A program made the position numbers and the translations under genes. Positions 59,047 through 64,000 of a stretch of 64,000 bases of DNA are shown piece by piece (within the stretch, counting starts at the first letter, position 1; the number at the start of each line of letters is the position of its first letter). Source of the DNA: Apiotrichum sp. Y4204 (Eukaryota; Basidiomycota; Tremellomycetes; Trichosporonales; Trichosporonaceae); assembly GCA_025531455.1 (NCBI GenBank), contig JAMYHL010000058.1, positions 124,001 to 188,000 of the forward strand. The letters are read 5' to 3'. Below the pieces are notes generated by a model. The model had not been told where the DNA came from, did not search any database, and saw only the letters and a list, made by a program, of their open reading frames with translations.

Positions 59047-60857
59047 CTACTTGAACTCTGCAAACAGCGACGCAAACTCGTCGCCGTCGACATTCGGCAT
59101 CGAGTCGTCGTCAAAGTTGAACTCGTCGAAATCAATGTTCGTCATGTCCCCGGCGGACATGTCGTCCATGCTGATCTCGGCGGGGGGTGCGAGGGCAGGG
59201 GCGGGCTCTGGAGCGGGCTCTGGCGCTGGAGCTGGAGCTGAGGTGGGGGGAGGAGCGGGGGCGGGCTCTGGCGCAGGGGCGGGAGCGGCTTCTGGGACTG
59301 GGGCTGGGACTGGGCCTGGGGCTGGGGCTGGGGGCGGCGCCGCTGCGGCTGGGACAGTGGGAACATCCGGCGCTGGAGCGGGGGCCGGAGCCGGAGCGGG
59401 CTCGGCGGGCGCTGCAGCGTCCAGCTGGGCCGACGGTGCACTCTGCTCGGCCGTGCCGTTCCCCTCTGGCGGCGCGATCCCGGCACCACCACCGCCGCCG
59501 AACATGCTCAAGTCCCCTCCGTCGCCGCCGCCAAACAGGCCCTCGAGGGCCGCGAGGTCGATGTTCGAGAGGTCCATCTCGCCGTCGCCAAAGGAAAAGT
59601 TGAAGTCGCCCCCCGGTGCTGGCGGGGCAGCGGGCGGGGGCTGGGGCGTCGGGACCTTGCCTTGTTGCGGGGAAGGCTTTGGCTCCTTCTGCGGCGACGC
59701 CTGGACCTGTGGAGCCGCCTGCGTGGGCTCTGGTGGAGCTTGCGCCTGCGCGGAAGGCATAGCCTGCGGCACCTGCGGCGCCTGGCCGCTCCCACTCGCG
59801 CTCCCGCCCGCGTTCCCGTTCAGCGACTCAAACAGCTTTGTCGTATTAGGCGACATGGCGTTCCCTTCTAGCTGGATGGGGAACTCCTGCTGAGCCTGTG
59901 CACCAAACTCGGCACCCGTGCCGCCAATAAGCGCATTGATCTCGTCAATGGCAATCGCTGAGAGGTCGCCCGTGAGATCCAGGCCGTCGGGGAAGAGGCT
60001 GAGCGGCATCTCGGGGTTGGGCTCGGGGCGGGAGCCCATAAAGCCCGCGGTGGCGAGGGGGATGGGCGACGCGTGGTGCGGCTGCGCAATGTGTGCGGGG
60101 ACGCTCGACGGGCCAATGGTGGCTGGCGACGGGGTCGGGAGGGGCGGAGGCGCGAGCGGCGGCGGGCGCGAGCGCGCGACAAACTTGATCGGGTCGGCGG
60201 CATACTCGTTGTTCTGCGCCTGAGAGTCAGCGAGGAAGCGTAACTCGGACCTACGATAAACCACTCAATCTGCCGCCGCGTGGCGTTGTAATTGCGCCAG
60301 GCGGCCTCGAGGCGCACCTCGAGCCGCCGCGGCGGGCGTGACCTGTATCCGCTGGACGGTCAGCTCGCGAGCTCGTGTTCGACTCACATGGCCTTGCAGT
60401 CCGACTGGAACTGGCAGATCATCGTCGCGGCAACGAGCGCGTCCTGGGGTCAGTATCGGGTGCCTGCTCAGCGTTCCATCGTCTTCTCAAATGCCGACTC
60501 GCTCTGATCGACTCGGAGTTCAGTGCTCACCTTGTACTGCCGCTGCATGGCCTCGACCTGGGCGACGACCCAGGCGTTCCCGGGCGCGAGTTTCTGCTTC
60601 TTCGCCCCCTCCCGATCCGTCAATGTTCCGCGACGCTTGAGCGCCGCTGCGGGAGAAACGGGCGTCGCGGCGGGCGAGGGGCGGGAGGGCAGTGGCCGGT
60701 TGCGCATCGCGGGCGAGGCGGCACTCACTGTGCGCGGGGACGGGCCGGCGCGCGGCGAGGGCCCCGGGATGCTCAGTGGTGATGGGCCGAGAGGGGAGGG
60801 GAGGGCGCGCGGCGAGGGGCCGGAGAGCGGGGAGGGGCCGGAGAGCGAGCGGGACAT
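59047..60857 (-). CDS. Proline/alanine-rich protein with acidic C-terminus (possible transcription cofactor)
   Basis: Not assigned to a named family. Four exons (60857-60531, 60443-60388, 60342-60255, 60219-59047) give 547 aa in phase. The N-terminus is Ser/Pro-rich with GPSP repeats. A conserved-looking folded core runs from NAWVVAQVEAMQRQYKDALV through MICQFQSDCKAMSRPPRR to LEAAWRNYNATRRQIEWFI and YAADPIKFVARSR, and is helical and charged. The second half is low-complexity: Gln/Pro blocks, Gly-Asp clusters (FGGGDGGDLSMFGGGGG), a long PAP repeat, and an acidic/aromatic tail with FDEFNFDDDSMPNVDGDEF. Acidic tails with spaced Phe are typical of activation domains, so a nuclear coregulator is plausible but unproven. 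It could instead be a mediator- or chromatin-complex subunit. Confidence 0.78.
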
Positions 60858-61755
60858 TATGGATGCCGAGGAGAGATCATACGAGATGGGTGGATGGGTG
60901 GATGTGGATGTGGATGTGGATGTGGAAGTGATTGTTTCGAGTGATGGATGTCGCGGATGACACCAAACAGGAAACAACGAGGTGGTCTTGGCCGGAATCG
61001 GAAGCATTCACCCTTTCACCACTCCTCCTTCTTTTGCTTTTGCCATCAATCCAATCCTCTTCATTTCTACAGACGCCAGATGCGTATTATATCCTCTCCC
61101 GGGGGAACAGCAGCACACGATCACACGATGCAGTATAAAGATGGATGCATAGCAGGGTATGAGAGGTGCACGATCAAGCGAAAATGCATCAGATGACATG
61201 GACACGGCGTCGGCGCAATATGTACACACACACGAATAGTGCTCCACACCGTCAGCAACGTCCACCCCCGCCGCCAATCGACGTATCTCGTCCATCCATC
61301 TACTGCTACTCTACTCCACGCCAGTCGTCATCGGAGCTCGAGGCCGCGCCGCTGTACCGAGCGCTAGGTGATAGTCGATAGATGGAGCGAAATGCTGGAG
61401 CGAAATGCTGTTATTTATGACCACCCCCGACGAGTGTCAGTCTAGTGTCACACAACCAGCCATGACCCATTGTTCAGTATCATCCAAGGTGGACGGGGCT
61501 GCACACTGCGCCGAATGTCGCTCAAGACATCAAATCGCTGCGTACACACCGATCACCAGCTTAGTATGTCGCTGACGCCCGCTGACCTGCTGCCTCCACG
61601 GTTAGTGGTTAGTCTCTTCACGATCGCCATCTGGTGCCCACCAATCTCCCCACCCTCACACTTCGGGCCAGATCCTCGGCCTGAACCTACTCGGCACTCT
61701 ACTCGCCCCTCTTGGCGTCAGCCCCGCACTGCCGCATCCCTGCATTTCGAGTCAT
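60858..61755. other. Intergenic between PA-rich protein gene and NDUFA9 gene
   Basis: About 900 bases. The left end has a GGATGT hexamer repeat (about 60899-60924) in the leader of the PA-rich protein gene. The rest is AT-richer and includes TATTATATCC at about 61085. No gene supported. Confidence 0.5.
60899..60924 (+). repeat. GGATGT hexamer microsatellite
   Basis: About four tandem copies of GGATGT just upstream of the start of the PA-rich gene. Confidence 0.8.
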
Positions 61756-63106
61756 CTAAGGCACAACATGGTAAGGCTTGGGGTCCTTGAAGTGGCCAAG
61801 CTCGACGGGGACGTCAAAGTTGGCCGAGGCGCGGAATCGCCTGACATACTTGATGGCGTGCTCCTCAATGTGGTCGGGCTCCATGGCGAGGTCGGCAAAG
61901 CCCTTGAGGGGCTCGCCGTCGACGCCGGGGATCGTGTCGACCGTCTCGGCGGGTGCCCAGCCCGCGGGGAACGCGCTCGTGTCGCGGGACTGGAACGCAG
62001 CAACGCCCGCGTCGTTGATGTAGCGGCGCTCGACCTCGTCGGGGCAGATGGTCGGCCACCAGACGGCGCGGTTGGAAACAGCGGCAAACGCCTTGGCAAG
62101 CGCCTTGGGGACAGTCGGGGCAGAGGACTCGGGCTTCATGGTGAGCTCGGCGACGAGCGCGAGGATCGACTCGTACGAGTGGAGGGCGGGGCCGGGGAGG
62201 GAGAATGTCGAGGCGACCGATGTGACAGGAGCGTCGAGCATGACCTTGAGGGCCTCGGCAACGTCCATGACGTGGACAGGAAGGATCTTGGTGTCGTTGA
62301 GCTTGAAGAGGATGGGGAAGTTGGCCGCGGCGTTGAGGAGCCAGTCCTCGGGGCCGTACATTTGCGCGGGGCGCACAATGGTGGCGTTGGGGAAGGCATC
62401 ACGGACGGCGCGCTCGCCGCGATACTTTGCGCGGTAGACCTGCGAGGTGGATGTGGGCGAGGCGTTGAGGTGCGAGACGTGGACGAGCTGGTCGACGCCG
62501 GACGCCGCCGAGACCTCGGCAATCAGGCGCGCAGCCTTGACGTGCACGTCGTCATAGTCAAAGTTGCGCGTCTCCCAGTCACGGCCGACGAGGTTGTAGA
62601 CCGTGTCCGAGTGGCGGACACACTCGTGGATCTGGTCGGGGTTCCGGCAGTCCCACTCGAGGGGCACAATCTGGCCGAGGTCGCCAGTGACGCGGAGATG
62701 GCGCTTGGCGTCCTCGTCGCGGTAGGGTACAATGACCTGCGTGCCCTCCTTTGCGAGCTTGGAGACGAGGTAGCGGCCGAGGAAGCCGGTCGCGCCAAAG
62801 ACAGTCGCGACGTGGCCCGAGACCGCCGAGCGGCCGCCGGTGGGCGGTCCCGCCTTTGTAATCGGCGTCGCGCGGTGCGTCTTGGGCTGGTTGAGGACGG
62901 TGAGGTCGTGGGCCGCCTGGGGTCAGTGGGGGCTTGCGCGCGATGCCACGGCACCATGAACGTACGCGGGTCGCCATGCGGGGCGCGACCGAGGCCGCGA
63001 CCTTTGACCGGAGGGCAGGAGCTGTGTGTGTGAGTGGGCGGGGCGTTTGTCGTAGCGTGTGTGTGACGGGGAGAGAGAGCTGCTTACCGAAGCGGACTGA
63101 CGCCAT
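61756..63106 (-). CDS. NADH:ubiquinone oxidoreductase 40 kDa subunit (complex I, NDUFA9-like)
   Basis: Accessory matrix-arm subunit of mitochondrial complex I, an atypical short-chain dehydrogenase that binds NADPH for assembly and stability. Three exons (63106-63088, 63021-62966, 62916-61756) give 411 aa. Exon 1 codes only for MASVRF plus one base. The N-terminus (RFGAPALRSKVAASVAPRMA) is Arg/Ser/Ala-rich with no acidic residues, a good matrix-targeting signal. The Rossmann start is VFGATGFLGRYLVSKLAKEG. VPLEWDCRNPDQI, YNLVGRDWETRNFDYDDVHV, VSHLNASPTSTSQVYRAK and RPAQMYGPEDWLLN are typical NDUFA9 blocks. The catalytic Tyr-x3-Lys survives as YRAKY but is not used as a dehydrogenase in this family. 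Confidence 0.95.
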
Positions 63107-63662
63107 TGTGCCCCTAGAGATGTGGATAGAGTGGAGTGTGTAGGGGGGGTGAGCACAACAGGATAGATGGTGTCGGTGGCTTCTGTGATATCCTCTGCTG
63201 GTGGTTGGACAGCGAACAACCACCGGAGTACAGTGAGCAACAGCACTCCACCACCGTACCGTACAGTGCGGCTCGGAATTGGACGGAGGAATCGAGTGTG
63301 GCACCCAACCCCCAGTGATACCTCCACTCTGACACGTGGCATCTGCTCCCGCTCCGCGCGCCCGCCCCTGTCGACTTGGCACGCGCCCGCTTGCTTGACG
63401 TACGTCCGTCGTGGTCGACGACCTCTTTCGAGCTCATTCTCATCGACGTCGAGCTCGCTTCCGAGCAATCTTCTTCATCTCAGCCCCTTCGCTTCTCCCT
63501 CTCTTCATCTCTCGGCCGCACTCCGCAGAGCGTGCCGCATCCTCCCTCCTGGCGCCAGGTGACAGAAACACCGCCCGCTCGGACCACTCTCCTATCTCGG
63601 GTGCACGCGTCAGCGCCTCCACCGCGTCCCCCTTTCTCGTCACTCCTCCCCCTTCCCCCACC
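63107..63662. other. Divergent promoter region, complex I subunit / VHS protein
   Basis: 556 bases between diverging starts. The right half (63500-63660) is C/T-rich on the plus strand, a likely leader for the VHS protein gene. No gene seen. Confidence 0.55.
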
Positions 63663-64000
63663 ATGCTCGGCCCCAGCGGACGGCCGTGGGGCGGCCGCTC
63701 GGCGGTGCAGTCGCTTGTTGGTATGTCGTGAGAGACCGACGATCGCTCAGACCGCCCGTTGCTCACCCCCAGACCAGGCATGCGACCCGACGCTGCTTTC
63801 CCCGAACGACGTCGCTATCATGGAGCTCATCGAGTTGATGAACAAGAAGAAGGGGAATAGGTGAGTTAATGTTTTTCGATCGCAACTCACGGCAGTGCCC
63901 GTGAGGCAACGCACGCGCTGCTGGTGTACATCAACTCGCGGAACCCGAACCAGTCGCTGCTCGCGCTCAACGTCCTCGACCGCCTTGTCAAGACTGGCGG
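63663..64000 (+). CDS. VHS-domain protein, partial (GGA-type adaptor likely)
   Basis: 5' end only; the gene runs off the window. Exons 63663-63720, 63773-63860 and 63896 onward join in phase. After a short start MLGPSGRPWGGRSAVQSLV, the VHS domain begins at QACDPTLLSPNDVAIMELIE and continues with MNKKKGNS, AREATHALLVYINSRN and SLLALNVLDRLVKTGG. VHS domains open adaptors that sort cargo at the trans-Golgi network or endosome: GGA proteins, Vps27/Hrs or STAM/Hse1. The spacing and the NPNQSLLAL pattern resemble fungal Gga proteins, but the GAT and ear domains that would settle it lie beyond the end. Confidence 0.82.

Noticed and set aside
61768..63033. Plus-strand open frame of about 420 codons
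   Set aside because: Antisense shadow of the complex I 40 kDa subunit gene, Gly/Val/Arg-biased with no domain.

Overview
The window comes from a GC-rich fungal nuclear genome. The best fit is a basidiomycete yeast of the Tremellomycetes, perhaps a Trichosporon or Cutaneotrichosporon relative. This rests on intron-rich genes with very short GT..AG introns (about 31-150 nt), micro-exons, two tRNA genes with introns, and eukaryotic gene content (complex I 40 kDa subunit, MBF1, metacaspase, Gtr1/RagA GTPase, VHS adaptor). The species is inference. I rebuilt the gene models by hand from splice sites and reading phase; nearly all have coding exons summing to a multiple of three.

Layout. 0.5-7 kb: a type I Baeyer-Villiger monooxygenase, a convergent alpha/beta hydrolase and an MFS (DHA1) exporter, which may form a small ketone/ester catabolic group. 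7.8-12 kb: a DUF3074 protein, a small hypothetical and a coiled-coil protein. 12-15.5 kb: a GNAT acetyltransferase and an ACS-type MFS permease. 17.6 kb: tRNA-Leu(AAG) with an intron. 18-24 kb: a 66-aa protein, a metacaspase with a Gly/Tyr/Gln-rich prodomain, MBF1 and a glycerate-kinase/Tda10-like kinase. 24.4-29.8 kb: an amino acid permease and O-acetylhomoserine sulfhydrylase. 34-37 kb: a GMC oxidoreductase with a signal peptide and a C-terminal membrane anchor. 39-40 kb: a second GNAT enzyme. 41.4 kb: tRNA-Glu(CTC) with an intron. 46.8-54.2 kb: a giant proline/serine-rich RING-H2 protein whose frame breaks at a run of ten C. 54.4-64 kb: a DUF2461 protein, Gtr1/RagA, an acidic low-complexity protein, NDUFA9 and the start of a VHS protein.

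The right-hand block is dense with housekeeping genes. Three long stretches (29.8-34.0, 37.0-39.1 and 40.2-46.8 kb) lack recognisable genes and hold only weak candidates, orphan TATA boxes and simple repeats. I found no CRISPR array, prophage, convincing transposon or defence system. The best leads are the frame break in the RING protein, the membrane-anchored GMC enzyme, the ATG-only first coding exon of MBF1 and the monooxygenase/hydrolase/transporter group.
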